64,000 nt of DNA from Neolentinus lepideus HHB14362 ss-1 (Eukaryota; Basidiomycota; Agaricomycetes; Gloeophyllales; Gloeophyllaceae), in assembly GCA_001632425.1 (NCBI GenBank), contig KV425566.1, positions 1 through 64,000 of the forward strand, written 5' to 3'. The notes below the pieces were generated by a model, which did no database searches, had not been told where the DNA came from, and worked only from the letters and a program-made list of their open reading frames with translations. Below, in pieces: positions 34,055 to 49,500 of the stretch (its first letter is position 1; every line of letters starts with the position of its first letter). The position numbers were made by a program, and so were the translations under genes.

Positions 34055-35411
34055 TTAGTTGCTACCTTCGTAGAATTTGATCAGATCCTGTACATCCTCC
34101 TTGCTTCCCAGGAACACGGAGCATCGCTCGTGGATGTTAGTCGGTTCCAGGTCCAGGATGCGTTTTGTCCCTGTCGTGGCAACACCACCAGCCTATAACA
34201 ATATCGTTACATCTAGACGATTTTGCTCTAACACGATCACCCACCTGCTCCGTCAGATAAGCCATGGGGAACGCCTCATACAATAGCCGCAATTTCCCAC
34301 TCTTGCTCTTCTTGTCGTTCGGGTAGCAGAAGATGCCACCATAAAGGAGAGTACGGTGGACATCGGCTACCATGGAACCGATGTACCGAGCAGAGTATGG
34401 CGACTTGCCCGCGGGAGGGTTCTTGATAAAGTTAAGGTACTTGAGGACGGGCTCATGATAATACATCGAGTTTCCTTCATTGATGGAGTAGATTTTTCCC
34501 CGCGACGGAACTTTAATCTGGATGAGCGGTCACCGCGAAAATGTTAGTAAAGGTGATAGGTAAAGGTAATCGGGTGAATCGTACATCCGGGTGGGTAAGG
34601 ATGAATTCTCCCAGAGAAGGGTCAAGCGTGTAACCGTTGACGCCGTTGCCAGTTGACAGAATAAGGTTGCACGATGAGCCGTACCTGCATATCTGTCAAT
34701 CATCACAAACAGCCGTAGAAATACCTGTCTTACATAACATATCCTGCAGCCACCATCTCACGACCCGGTCGCAAGACGTCCTCTACCGAGCCCTTTGATT
34801 CCGGTTTCTGTTCCACATATACATCAGATCCGCATCGACTGCGAACTGGCTCCTGGCGTTACGCACGACATGGTAGACTCCGAAGATTGTCCCGATATTG
34901 ACACCAGCGTCGATGTTGCTGCTACCATCGAGAGGATCGAAGACAACACAGTACTTTCCCCTGTTCTTCTCGTCGATGATAACAGCCTCCTCGAGTTCTT
35001 CTGACACTAGGACGGCGGTCTTCCCGCTCGCTCGCAGGGAGTTAACCATGATGTCATTGGAGAGGACGTCAAGCTTCTTCTGCTCCTCGCCCTGCACATT
35101 GGTCTCCCCAGCTAAACCAACGCTAGATCCGCTTGTCAGCAGCTTGGTGAGTGTACAGTAACGAGGGGCTCTTACAGATTAATAAGCCGTGCTCTCCGAA
35201 CGTTCGTAGCGATGAATTTAGACGTGGTCTGGATGGCAGTCAGAAGCATCGTAAGGTCTCCAGTTGCTGCAGGACCCAAGCGGAAGCCTTCAGACAGCAC
35301 ATGTCTAGAAGTACAGTCAACTCATGGGCCTATCGATCACGATTAGATACGACAGCGCTCGCACCTGGTAAGGGTAATCAAGTCAGTACTGGGTACCTCC
35401 TCTCCGGACAT
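34055..35411 (-). CDS. FBP1: Fructose-1,6-bisphosphatase
   Basis: Key gluconeogenic enzyme hydrolysing fructose-1,6-bisphosphate in the cytosol. Translation starts [16 protein letters not shown], then an intron and [37 protein letters not shown], the [11 protein letters not shown] block and [13 protein letters not shown]. The metal-binding [20 protein letters not shown] follows. The C-terminal half has [37 protein letters not shown], then [17 protein letters not shown] with a final KFYEGSN. All catalytic segments are intact. Introns lie near 34193-34243, 34518-34583, 34687-34730, 35118-35173 and 35307-35364. A TATA box about 75 bp upstream fits a gene regulated by carbon source; that regulation is known in other fungi and only inferred here. 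Confidence 0.96.
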
Positions 35412-35749
35412 GTTGCTTCGAAGTTGTGAACGAAGTTAGAAGTGAAGGGGACGAAAGATGCAGTCGTGTTGAAGGGAGCAGACGGTATATAAATACTCAA
35501 AGGAGGCCTTTCACGGGCGCGGACACATTCGGACTGAGAAACGGATTCTTGGGCTCCGTCATCGCAGTCGATCAGGAGAGAATCACGTGCCTCGGAAAGG
35601 CATTCCCTTCCCACGAGTGCTACCGGGCCGATCGGGCCCACTTTATGCCTGCTATGGGTGTCTGGAATAATCAACTTCAACTACAGCGATAACAAGATAC
35701 AACAACAACATGAACATACAGTCAGAGTCTACCAGGACTCCTTTCTTGA
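35412..35749. other. FBP1 promoter and 3' flank of C2H2 gene
   Basis: No coding signal. It carries the FBP1 TATA box at 35486-35495. Confidence 0.4.
35486..35495 (-). promoter_or_regulatory. FBP1: TATA box of FBP1
   Basis: Reads TATTTATATA on the minus strand, 75-84 bp upstream of the FBP1 ATG at 35411. Confidence 0.55.
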
Positions 35750-38072
<2,323 letters not shown>

Positions 38073-39049
38073 ATGGCACCCCCTGTCGGCAAACCTAGCT
38101 TGAAGCCTAAGCGGCATCATTTCTACCAAGTCCTTCTATTTGTTCTTGGGACCCTGTTTCCTCCTCTCGGTATGTCACTCACTGCCTCGGATTTCACAAG
38201 AATACGTTCATGATGAGGGTTCTAGCTGTTGCTGCGAGATTTGGAATAGGAGGTGACTTCTTCCTCAACCTTATCCTCACCATATGTGGCTATATCCCCG
38301 GTATGTGGTACATCCACCTTCTTATCATGTATTTGACCCTCTACGTAGGGCACGTCCACAACTTCTACATACAGGTTAGGCGGTCTGTGTAGATAGCACG
38401 AGTGTCACTAACTGTCTGAATTTAGAACATACGCAACAACAAAAATCACCAACGGACACCGAAATGGGCTCAGCGGTACGGCCTCATCGATACCTCCACC
38501 ATCAAGCGACACCAGAAACGTTCTGAATGGGCCACACGCTACAATGAACGTCTTCCCCGCTCCACGTTGGAGGGTCAAGCTTATGCAGAGGGCGAGCGTG
38601 GATCGTCGAGCATCGATGTAAGCCTCGAAGGCGAGAGACCTGACAGAGTCAACGGCGGCGAGTTCTGGCGGGCAGAGGATGAACACTACTATGGTCAGCG
38701 GAACGGTGGCGATAGCGCGAGTGGCGGGCGTTGGCACTACCCGGCTAACTTTGAGGACACGATCGCGACGGGATCTGTCAAGAAGAAGAAGGACAGGAAG
38801 GACAGATTTGCGAGGACAGAGGATGCATACAATATGCCCGACGAGGGGAGGAAGAAGAGGAAGAAGAAGCGACGGTCAACGATTGGTGAGACGGACTCGA
38901 CGTATTCGAGGAGGACGGAGTCGACTGTCGAGTACCCTGAAGATCCTGAAGGGGGACTGTATAGTGAACGGCCGTCGCGTGCACGAGACGAGCCTCAGTC
39001 AAGTGGTCGTACTAATGGTGATGCAGAGCTGCTCAACCATGAGTTTTAA
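38073..39049 (+). CDS. Pmp3/Sna-type small membrane protein with long charged tail
   Basis: Belongs to the proteolipid family of Pmp3 and Sna proteins (plasma-membrane potential and ion tolerance, or vacuolar sorting in yeast). The start is MAPPVGKPSLKPKRHHF. A first span (FYQVLLFVLGTLFPPL) is spliced to the family core AVAARFGIGGDFFLNLILT, CGYIPGHVHNFYIQ and NIRNNKNHQRTPKWAQRYG. About 170 residues of hydrophilic tail follow, very rich in Arg, Lys, Glu and Ser, with VKKKKDRKDRF and GRKKRKKKRRST. Three introns: the acceptor after 38169 is GTTCTAG, and the others fall at 38301-38349 and 38374-38426. Pmp3 itself is only about 55 residues, so this is the long-tailed type, more like Sna2/Sna3/Sna4. 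Confidence 0.85.
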
Positions 39050-39430
39050 AGGTACGCTTCGGTAGTCTGCCAGGTATGATTATGAGCTGCTCTCACAGCT
39101 CTTTTGTCTGCAGATCTCTCGCATGTAATATATACTACGCATTCCATCGGCCTGCAACAGACAATCTACGACTCGGCATACAGATTTCAGATATAACATA
39201 CCCTTTGAGAACTACACTTTACGACGTTCTACTAATGAAGCGAACGAGTCTCTTAACTACGCAAGGAGCCAACTTTGTTCCGGCTTACCGTCATAACGCG
39301 GTCGAGGTGAGAATCATAATGCACGCAATGCTTTGATCAGAGAGTATTATATATTCAAACTGCACTGATCCTACGACAGCGATCGAAGAAATCAAATGTG
39401 CAACGACTTGCGATGGTTCATTATACAGCA
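39050..39430. other. Convergent 3' spacer
   Basis: A 381-bp spacer between the Pmp3-like gene and OST3, AT-richer than its surroundings. I see no coding exon. Confidence 0.4.
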
Positions 39431-40635
39431 CTACAAGAAGAGTTTAAATGGGTAACCTACAAAGTCACTGAGAAAGCGAGTACGCATGAAGCTAACTTGA
39501 CGCACCTCTGTTCTTCGTCCTAAACAAGGACACGAGGACGGAGAATATGATGAGATTCACAGCCGTCCAGAGGTAGATCTGCGCTCTTTGACGTTGTGCA
39601 GACTTTTGAAGAGGAGCGATGACCGTCAACATCAAAAACGAAACGGCCAACAATCCGTCTACCTTGCCTCTTTAGCCACTAATCGAGCGACACAATGGGC
39701 ACTCACAAATCACCGCAACGACCTGCGTTTCTTGACCATACTGACTCTGGAATCCAGGCGCAATCCACTGACCATTGCCAGCTGTATAGGGCATGCCTCG
39801 AATACGAGTGAACATGTATCCCGATTGCATGACCAGAGAAGTTATGATGGTACCGATGGCCCACGTCCAGCGACTCTGGAGGACGGGGGAGATGAACCGG
39901 AGGGTAATGAGGCCGGAAAGAAGGATGACGGCGAAGGTGCCCCATTTGGCCCAGTCGATGGGTGCGCGGTAGGGGATGGCCACCGGGGTGTGTTTGGAGA
40001 GTTCAAGTGCTAAGGGTTCGGCATCGAAGCCGCTGTTAGTGCGTCAGTAGACGCACACTTGGAGAGACAGGATGTACGGACTGAGTGAAGTCATACTTGT
40101 AAGGAGCAAGTTTACCATTGACTGGTCGGCGGGGCCCTTCAGCGGCAGGATAAACGTGCACAACGGGTGCGGAGGTTAATCCAAGCTATTCAAATATGAG
40201 GTCAGACTCCAAACAATAGATATGGTAAGGTTAGAATGCGTGCCTTCTGGAATACAGTGTGCCCATCATCGAAGTCAAGGGTCGCGAAGAAGTGATGGTC
40301 TCGTTCAGAGCGCGGTACAGTAGACCATGCTTTGGCAACAGCATTCCAGGACGGGTCGAATTCCCTACGCCACAAACATATGAACCAGCTCCATCAGGGA
40401 GAATACACAGCGCATACCTGCAAGGGTTACATCTCCGCCGCTTGTCCAAAGCCGTAAAGTGGACCGACACGGACCAGTCTCTGTCCGGACTGGTGAGCAA
40501 GTCGTAGGTCTTGTCATTCAACTTGATGACTCCGTTGTTTTGAGCTGCTAATTCAACCAGTTGCTGATGGACTGAACTCTTTGCCGCGAGGACGTAGAGA
40601 GGAATCCATAGCAGAGTTAACCATGGCAATAACAT
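39431..40635 (-). CDS. OST3: Oligosaccharyltransferase subunit OST3/OST6
   Basis: Oxidoreductase subunit of the ER oligosaccharyltransferase, which holds cysteines of nascent chains so nearby sequons are glycosylated. A signal peptide (MLLPWLTLLWIPLYVLAA) leads into a lumenal thioredoxin-like domain: VIKLNDKTYDLLTSPDRDW, then the redox motif CNPC followed after an intron by REFDPSWNAVAKAW and HHFFATLDFDDG. After the lumenal domain come four membrane spans, including WAKWGTFAVILLSGLITLRF and the distinctive IRGMPYTAGNGQWIAPGFQ. A late intron is needed to reach the family's end: KNRG|YPFKLFL, stop at 39431. All family landmarks are present. Confidence 0.94.
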
Positions 40636-40849
40636 CGTTGAGAGGGGTATAAGCTGCGCGCGGTGGCGGGTGCGACGTGTAATGAATCGCAGTCACGTGA
40701 CTCGGACGAATATCTCATCGAGACGAAGTGATCTTTAACATTGCGGCTTGCCTTTACCTATGTCCTTACCACCTCTGCACCAATAGCTACTTGCAACGTT
40801 GTGCGGAACGCAAGCCACCCCTTTGCACTAAGGTAACGCAACCTCGTCC
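40636..40849. promoter_or_regulatory. Divergent promoter region, OST3 / TRS120
   Basis: A 214-bp bidirectional promoter between two secretory-pathway genes. It contains TCACGTGACTCG (CACGTG core at 40693-40698) some 60 bp from the OST3 start. Confidence 0.4.
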
Positions 40850-43800
40850 ATGGATTATCACGCTTTTGCGTCTTTGGCGCATGTCAGGATTCTCCTGGTG
40901 CCTGTGGGGTCGATACGAAGGGCAACATTTGATAAATGGGCAACCGAAATCCGCAACTTCGATAACCTGAGACTAGGGGATATACCAGCAGATAGCAAAG
41001 ATGAGCGAGGTGAGTTACGTGCCTTCTCGGTCTATACCTTGTAGACTAAGCTCTGTAGCCCGTTTCATGCCCAATCCACTGGCCAGCGGTCATTTGCACC
41101 TAAACTTCCCAACCCACCCACCTCCGTCAACTCATTCATCTATGGCTCTCTTCCGACCCTCTCATCATCCTTTGGGCGTCATTGGTATCGCTTCTTGCTC
41201 ACAGACAGACTCACTATCTGGCATCCTCGCCGAATTCAACGCAGTGGTCGGCGGCTTATTTCCTAGAGATGCCTTGTTTCCATTAGCCAGTAATTGCTTT
41301 GTGTTTGAGGACGATGACGGAAGCACGAATCTCAATCTCGGCGACAACCTACCGGGTCTTGTAGTGATTCCGAGTATGATGGGAAATAAGAAGATATACA
41401 TTGGTACTCTGCTGGCCGACCTTTGCTCTCAAATACTAGGCGAATTTGCTACAGTGGTTTGTGAGATCTGCTTTCCGATTCGCCTTGATATTTGACTATC
41501 GACTGAAGGTGAACAGGCTTGAGAGTCCTTTGGGTAACGAGTATCTCAACTCGTCATTGTTTCCTGTCCTTCCCCCCGCATCTGAGCTGCCTGAAGTACT
41601 GGATCATATCGATGAGACAAAGCGAGCATCACTGCCGTCACACAACAGTCAACCGGAACTAAGCGCCTCGAACGGAACTATGCTTGCCAAGCGGCCGGGA
41701 TTATCGTTGAAACGTACTTCAACTATGGGTCCTGGTGTCAGTCCGATGACTCCTGGTTTCAGAAGTGCATCATTGACTGTGCAGCCACCCGCGAAGAAAA
41801 GACATAGTGGCATAGGTGCCGCGTCTTCTCATGGCCGTTTGTTCAAAACGCTTGGCGACTTCTTCCTGCTTGCAGGTCGAATAGAGGATGCGTCTGTTTG
41901 GTAAGATTCTAGCTATTAGCTGCTCTAATTCTTGCCAATATTTCCCATGTTAGGTATAACGAGGCTATTGTTCTTTTTAAGACATCACCGGATCCAATAT
42001 GGTATGCCTCGGCCTTGGAAGGACTTGTCACAGTTACGGTGCTAGAAGCTTGGTCTGCAGGACACGGTCTGGTAAGTGCTCAGATGGCGAAAGATCTAAT
42101 CATCGATATTGAAGCTGAACGACTGCAGCATACCTCATTCAGCAGCGGCAAGGAACCCTGGACAGATATTTCCGACAAGTTAAACCAAGCCGTCAACCTA
42201 TATTCCCGACCATCCGTTCTCGAGATCGAGTCAAATGCTCCCCTAATAGCGTACTTATACACCTGTTCTGTCCTCCGTCACACTCACTTCCTATTTGCCG
42301 TCTGGTCAGCTAAAGGCTGGGGACCATTAGCCTTCACAACTATGCTCCAACCCGGGTCCAGCTATTACCTCCCCCCGACGCTCTCTCACATCGACAGCAC
42401 ATCATACGTCAACCTCGAGCGCCTCACGTCTATCACACATATCTCGCGTGTGCAAATCGCGACGGTGCTATGTCAAGCCCATGGTCCATGGCTGTTACAT
42501 CTTGGCCCGCGTGAAAGGGTAGCAGCGCTGGAAGTCGCGGCGGGTATGTACGGGTGCATTGGGTATAAACGCAAGGAGGCGTATATTCTAAGGGAGGTGC
42601 TGGGGTGTCTAATGGATCTCATTGTATGCGCCCGCGAAGAGTCCCAGGAGCACAGAGCGTCGCGACCTCAGTCGGCTGGTGCCGGTCTTGGATTCAACGG
42701 TGTTAACCTCGGGAGTCACAAACAGGTCGTGGATCAGGGAACTGTCGGTGTAAGGGAGAATGAGAGCAAGGACGGGAATGAGAGCATCCTGCGGTTGGTG
42801 AAGCATATCTGCAGGGTGCATGGGGTCAACCTGAATGCCGTCAAGCTTGTCGACATTTCCACAGATGTGGAGGGCAATGTAAGAGATAGTGTTCAGAGCT
42901 CATCGGTGCTGGAGGAGGAAATTGTGGAGGGGCAGCCTGAGACGCATGGATGGCCTGAACTGCAAGTAGGAATTATTCGAGAAGCTATGGCTGTTGCCGA
43001 AGCTTTGCCAGGTCCGTACATATGTTTTTCAACTTGTCTGCAAGAACTCATTCTAGGTACAGATTATCCTGCCGTCGCACAGTTTGCACTTTCAGCCCTT
43101 AAGACACTCCATCCTGTACTGGCGTCTAGTGAACAGCATCACTTGTATTCGACGGCATCTCAGGCGTTAGCGACCTCCAAGCGGCGAGGAGATAGACGAC
43201 AAGTAGAGTATTGGTCGGGCCAGCCGATCGTCAGCATTGAACTCTCCCCGTAAGTCATTCACGAAAGTTATTATTGGCCTGGTCGGAAATGTACTCCTGA
43301 TTCTCTCAGGCTACCTCTAGCGCGGTTACCGTTGGAAAAGCCCTTGTCAGTCTTGGAGAAGCGTCTTTCTGAAAATGCGGCAGTACTACCAGGTGTTACG
43401 GATCCTTTTCTGTATAACCCACGAAAATCGCTGTCAGGCAAGGTATGAACTTGATCAAATTCTGCAGAGTAAGAACTGATATTTCATTAGACGCTCTTCA
43501 CTGTTGCTCGTAATGAAAATCTCGAGATTGTAGTGACAATACGTAATCCGTTTGTCTTTGATATGGAGCTGCAGAAGGTCGCGCTCAGGTGTGCCCGGTT
43601 ATCAGATGCTATTTGTGGTGTTACGTTGACGTGCCGAAGTACTTCAGGCGTGCCTTTCCAAGGAAAAGATATATCTCTCACAGTACCAGCAAACTCATTC
43701 CATCCTGTCACGCTAACGGGCAAGCCCACGAAAGTGGGTATGCTAGTTATTCGAGGTTGCATCGTACAGGCTCCTGGTGGCGCACCTCGAGAATTCATCT

Positions 43801-45671
43801 TACCATTGTCAACTGATGAGGAAGAGGAGAGACGACTGCGGAGACGGAGTGCTATTGACTGTGAAGTGGGACGGACCAAGTATAGCGGGCTGATGGCGCT
43901 GCCTTGGGAGAAACCATTGAAACGCACGAGCGGGTCTGGCCCCAAGGCAACCACTAGCAATCGTGCTCCTCCACCTCCACATTTTCTAGAGTGCAGAATT
44001 ATTCCGGATCAGCCTCTTCTTCGCATCCGACGAATATCGGTGACACATGGTGCTGTCATGATGTATAATGGAGAAACGTACGTGTTTCTAGGGCTTTCAT
44101 TGTTCGTTTATTGAGTGTAGTTGGATCAGATCTACAATTCGTCTCACTTTAGAGAACGTGTCTTCCATTCCAGTGGACTTTGTTAGGTTGACTTTTGAGG
44201 ATTCTACAATCGCGCCCGCGCAACAGGCTCTTGCGGAGGGCGAACTATCTGTCTTTGAAATGTACGAGACGGAGTACGACTTACTGCACAGGCCTGTCTT
44301 CTCGTGGTCTGATCATAAATATGTCAAAGAAATTGCTCCGGGCGCCAAGACGGTCTTGACCGTGAGCTGTTTCGGCAAAGTGGGCTGGTAAGTAGCTATC
44401 CTTTCAAGCGGTCGTGCAGCATAATCTTTTAGTCCTTAGTTCAAGTGGAGCGATTCACGTTGCCTACGCCAACCTGAATAGACCTCGCGATTCTCTCGAC
44501 ACGCCCCCGCAAGTATTTTACACTCGACAGCTATCGTATCCCCTTCTTGTCACAGTATACCATATGCTTGAGTGTCAGGCCATGGACATCTCCCCGTACG
44601 AGGCACTGGAACCTTCTGAGCTCAGCGCTATCCATAAGTCCAATGACTTAAGCAAGATCCAGTCTCTGTTGAACATCGAGGATACAATAGGGTGGTGCCT
44701 ATTTTCAGTCGATGTCCGCAATACGTATGGTTTGCCATTCGAGGTCACGTTCGACCGAGAACAAGAAGGTTAGTGCTTTCGATATGGAATTCGAATCGGT
44801 CCCAAACATCGAGATTATAGGCGCTCCCCGGGAATCTGTCACTTCCCTAGTTCCTCCTGGCTCCACTACTCGGTCTGTCGAATTTTTGCGTCATCAACCA
44901 CCTACTGATACCTAGACAGCATTGTAATTCCCCTAAAGAAGTTCTCGCTTCCTGCAGAACAGATATCACAACCCATACCTACCTTGTCGGATCGGCAGTT
45001 CGTGATCGATAAGGCTCGGCTGAGTAACGAAGAACAAACGATGCAGCGGGAACTTTTCTGGTATCGCGAAGAGGTGCTCCAATGCATCCGGGGTCGCTGG
45101 CGCGAGGTAATGTCGAACCTGCATCAAATTGCAACAATGACTAACTATAAAGCATTTACAGGCTGGCGGCACACGATCTGGGGAACTTTCTCTGCGGAAA
45201 CAACGGATGACGCTGCCGATGCTGCAAGCTGTACGGACCGAAACAGCGAGAGTACAGATGTCCCTTTTGTCACTGAATACCTCCAATTCAGGTATTAGTC
45301 ACCAGGGTAGAATATATTTACCTGAGGCCAATGAATTCTTGTATCTCCGAACGAGTGTCACAAACCTCTCTGGTGAGTTTTTCATGTGCCAACGCCAAAA
45401 CTATGCTCATTGCAGGAAAGATGCACCTCTATCACTCACTTTGGATCTCGCCATGGACCCCGCCGAACACGTAATTCACGAAGGCATTCTGAACGCTATC
45501 CCTATCGGTCTCCTGAGACCCAATGGCTCTCATGACGTTGACATCGTTGTATGCTTTGTCTGCGGAGGCACCTTCAATATAACCGCGACGGTACGCACTC
45601 TTGCAGCGCTCCCTAGTGCCGGAAAAGTCGGGTTTGGAGATTTGACGGTACTCGCAAGATGCGAGAGCTGA
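40850..45671 (+). CDS. TRS120: TRAPPII tethering complex subunit Trs120/TRAPPC9
   Basis: Large subunit of the TRAPPII complex, the GEF and tether acting at the late Golgi on Ypt31/Rab11. The start MDYHAFASLAHVRILLVPVG matches the family N-terminus. An intron then joins DERA to RFMPNPLASGHLHLNFP. Family blocks: HPLGVIGIASCSQTDSLSG, NLPGLVVIPSMMGNKKIYIG, TLGDFFLLAGRIEDASVW, WYNEAIVLFKTSPDPIWYAS, LPLSTVNTDEEEE-like acidic loops, and a beta-rich C-terminal half with KEIAPGAKTVLTVSCFGKVG. It contains a Ser/Pro-rich insertion (about 41,640-41,830) and a variable Gln/Glu loop around 42,640-42,930. Roughly a dozen short introns. The size (about 1,350 residues by estimate) fits Trs120. No break is seen. 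Confidence 0.9.
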
Positions 45672-45882
45672 GCTATGGATTTGCCGCAATCTGCAGTTAC
45701 TGCTGGCGACAATGCATGACATCCATCCACGGGGCATGTGGTTATGGGCCGCTGTGAGATCGCAGCAAACATACGTCAATACGGTGGCTATCGCGAGGAG
45801 GTTCGCACGATAGTTGGTCGGGGAGCTAGCCTAGCTGAGCTCTGCATTCAAACACTCGTACCGATTACACCATGCCAGCACA

Positions 45883-46428
45883 CTAATCGAAGTCGGACTC
45901 ATCCTGTCTGAATGCTGCGGAGTACGCTAGTATCGTCCCGTATACCAGTCTGTGGTCTTGTAAGCTGTGATGCCCAGAGAGTGATAGAATCACATACCCT
46001 CCGCCAATAATAGACATAACGCATGCTGCCGGCCGGATGACTTCCGAATGTGCGAGGACGATTGGAAGCGCAAAGCCAGTAACGACTACCATGGAGGTGA
46101 GAAAGCGGCCAACGTCAGCAGCACCCGACCCTTCGTATTCTGCAGAGAAGTCATCTGCATTGAAGCGGCCGAAGAGCGCGTTGGGCAGGGGTGCAAGTAC
46201 AAATGTCAAGGCTGCGAACTCTCAGGATCTCGGTCGCATAGTGAGCAGACGAAGCTGTACGCACCGACGAGGAGTGGTAGCCAATTAGCCCATAGTGCAC
46301 AAGAAAGTATTATCAACAAAAATCCTACAGCCAGTACAAATGACAAGAGGATGACGGCTAGGGTTTTGTTTGAGAACATTGCTGCGTGCTCTGCGACAAG
46401 CACACTCACTCTTGAGACCGGCAGCCAT
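45883..46428 (-). CDS. VPS55: Vacuolar sorting protein Vps55 (OB-RGRP family)
   Basis: A four-span endosomal membrane protein that works with Vps68 in traffic to the vacuole. The first exon is only 19 nt (46428-46410, MAAGLK plus one base). A 52-nt intron (46358-46409) joins it to VILLSFVLAVGFLLIILSCA, then LWANWLPLLVG, TFVLAPLPNALFGRF, DVGRFLTSMVVVTGFALP, IVLAHSEVIRPAACVMSIIG and, after another intron, GLVYGTILAYSAAF. The tail RQDESDFD is acidic. The spliced N-terminus matches the family start, which decides the model against a longer unspliced start inside the intron. It converges on TRS120 with 211 bp between stops. Confidence 0.95.
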
Positions 46429-46561
46429 CGTACAAGTTCACAAGTTGGTTCAAGGCAAGGTGATGATAATTACGTAAGCCAAGTCCAGCCGAATATAGTG
46501 ATGTGATGAACTATGAAAAGTACAGAGTAATAAGTTATAGCAGAGCACAACTGTCACAGCT

Positions 46562-49500
46562 CTAGCGTATCCGTCTAGGACGACGACCAATTGGTAGATT
46601 AGAAGGTCTCTCCGCTAACCCTATAGGAATGGCCGAGTCCATCGGGACTTCGGTTTTCGTCACAGGTGGATCAGTGAGGGTTGACGCTGTAGATGTCGAT
46701 GTCGTCGAGGAAGACATAGAAGGGAGATCGGCTAGTATCTTGACGGTATCTTGTTCCTCGCTATCAGCCTGGACATCTGGATCATCCTCCGACGCTTCAT
46801 CGGCCGACTTGTCGCTTTCGCCCGGCAATGGGAGGTGTTCAGCCAGGAAGGTGTCGTTGCCGGCTTGTGGTTTGTTTCGCGAACGCCAAGATTTGAGGAT
46901 TGTTTGACGGTCCTTCGTCCTCTCCCAGTGATCTTGGTATGCCCAAGTGCGCTTGCGAGGACTGGTGCCTGTAGGTGTATCTCTTCTTGTACCTTCTTGC
47001 AGAAGTGTTGCTGTCGATTGACGAGTAGTATTCAGTTGGCCCAAAGCAGCACCGTGATAGACAGTGGTCGCGTTCCGAAGAGATGTGCTCTGAAAATGAA
47101 TTAGATTGAAGATGGCAGTCGGGTTTACGAAGCCTCACTTCTGACATTATCTGCTCAGCCATAGACTCGACATCCCTTGAAATGAGTGCGAGGCCGCGCT
47201 GACAGGACCGATAACCTGACTGGACGTCGGTAGCCATGGACGTCGTGGTCTCGAGACGAGCACGTTTCGCTCTGTTGATGCGATCAAACGCTGGAAATCA
47301 CAGCTTCATTAGCTGAAGTCTGAAAATGTATATGGTGAACGTGGGGCTTACCTCCTTGGGAAGCTGATTGCACCGCCTGAGAGTCTCGTCGCAAGGTGTT
47401 CGTGAAGGTCGATACGCTGGTCGAAGTGGAACTCTGCATATTTGACAAGCCATTTCCAATGTCCGTATTGAACGAACTTAGCGCCTGAAGCGATCAGGTC
47501 AGTTTCATAACTTTCAAGAAGGCAGACCATGCTCACTTTAAATGTGCCGTCCCTGGTCCTCTTTCCTTCAGCCTGTCTTCTTTCCAGTGAAACGCGCCAC
47601 TCTTTCCCGGTTGCGAAACGTTCCTCCGCTTTGCTTCCGACGTCGTCGCCTAAGCGTGTTGTACGCGCCTCAGCTGCGGTATTCTCTGTCTGCAGCTGCT
47701 CGAAGGACTCTCGCAGGCTGCGATCCCGTTCAGCAGCGAACGATGATAAAAGTCCCGAGACGCGCTCAAGAAGCTCATCTTTCGCCCGCTGGCCCTTCGC
47801 TCTCTCCGATTCTAGCAGCTTTGCAAAAGTAGCATTCTGCTCGCGAAGTCGAGCGACCTCTCGGGCAGTGGCGGCATCAGTCATTGCTTTGACATCTGAC
47901 ATCGCTACACTCTCAGATTCAACATAGATTTGAGCTTCAGATACGGTTTTCTCCAAGAGTGTATGCAAGTTCAGCACAAGGCTCTGGATCTTGAATGAAA
48001 TAATAAAATTGAATGGTGCTCTATACCACAAAGTAGCAAGCAACTCACCGTTTTGGTGTTTTGCGCGGCATGCGCACGCAGTTCCACGGTCAACGCTTCA
48101 TGGCTACCCTGCACGTCCTTTGTCCAAGCCTGCCAAGAAGTCTTCAAAGACTCCAGAAACTGGCTAACGGTACCTTGGAGTGCTTCAGCAGCCTCCGAGG
48201 ATATGTTCTCCTTCTCTTCAATGATTTGGAGCATCTCTTTGAAACGTTTCGCTTGCTCCTCGATCCCCATGGATTGCTGTGACAGCGACTGGAGTTGTGT
48301 TGTACGGTATTGATCGACAATGGATTGCACTCCTGAGGTGCGCTCATCGGAGCTCTTTACGAACTCTGTAAGACTGAATGTCAAGCCCTGCAACTCTCCT
48401 GAGACCGTATTACCGTGGGTCTGGACGGCTTGGGCGTTAGAGCTGAGGACGTTTGATTTGCGTTCTAGCCAAGAGAATGTTATATTAGAGAAGGCGCATT
48501 CATTAGGTGCAGAGTCGTACCGAGTTTCTCGAATAGGCGGACGAGGTCCTTGATCGCCTCTGCCGCGACCCCTTTGAGACCTCGGGCAACTTCGTCTAGA
48601 GCCGCCTCCGTACGCTGATGAGCCTGTCGAACCACATTCTCCTCCTCCAAAGCACGTTTGGCAGCTTTCAATTGCCCTGAGGTCGCTTGCAGCTCCTCTT
48701 CGGTGCCCTTCAATTTCTCCTTCGTCTCCTTCAGTTCACCTTGAGTCCTCATCAACAGAGCAATGCTCTGTTCGAACTCTTCGCGAACGGCCTTCATCTG
48801 ACTCTCCACGATCTCTACCTGCTTCTTCGACTCCTCTAGTTCTGTCTGACGCAGCTCGTTCTCCGCGGTCATTTGCATCCACGTATCCTCGGCAAAGAAG
48901 ATGCCATTCTTCTCCCTTGCTGCCAGCAAGTCTGCCTTCAGCCGCTCAATCTCGGCTACGTATTCCTTCAGAAGGGTGTTGCGGGTCATCCGCTGGTTGA
49001 CCTCTGGTCTATTGCGTATTGATTTAGCTCGCATGGCGTAATCCAGAGTGGAGAGTGTTTCTTCCATATTCGAGCGTGCCGGAGAGATGGTCGCGATGAT
49101 GCACGTCTTCGTGCGTCCTCCGAGGGAGTCTTGAAGCAACCGGGTCAGCTTTGATTCTCTATGTCAGAGAGTGAGCATATGAAACGAAGAAGGAACAATA
49201 CAACGGACTTACCGATAGGGAATATGGGATGACTTGTCAACAAGCGCATTGATAACTCTTCCGAGCGTCAGGAGACTTTGATTAATCATTCCAGCCTCCC
49301 TCGCCCTCTTGTTCTCAGCGCCCGATCGTCCAATGTTCTCCGATCCAGCAAGATCAACAAGGTTGAGTTTTCCGACCTTGAGTAAATCATCTCCCATCGA
49401 CGACGTCTCCTTCGTGTGAACAGTGATGGAGAACACGGAATGGGAGCGACTAGAATGGTCGTTGAACTTAGTGGCGGCTACTTGCCTTCGGTGACTGCCT

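Noticed and set aside
46206..46409. Unspliced longer N-terminus for VPS55 starting inside the first intron
   Set aside because: The spliced form reproduces the family N-terminus (MAAGLK then VILLSF) and uses a GTGAGT donor and a CCCTAG acceptor, so the intron reading is favoured.
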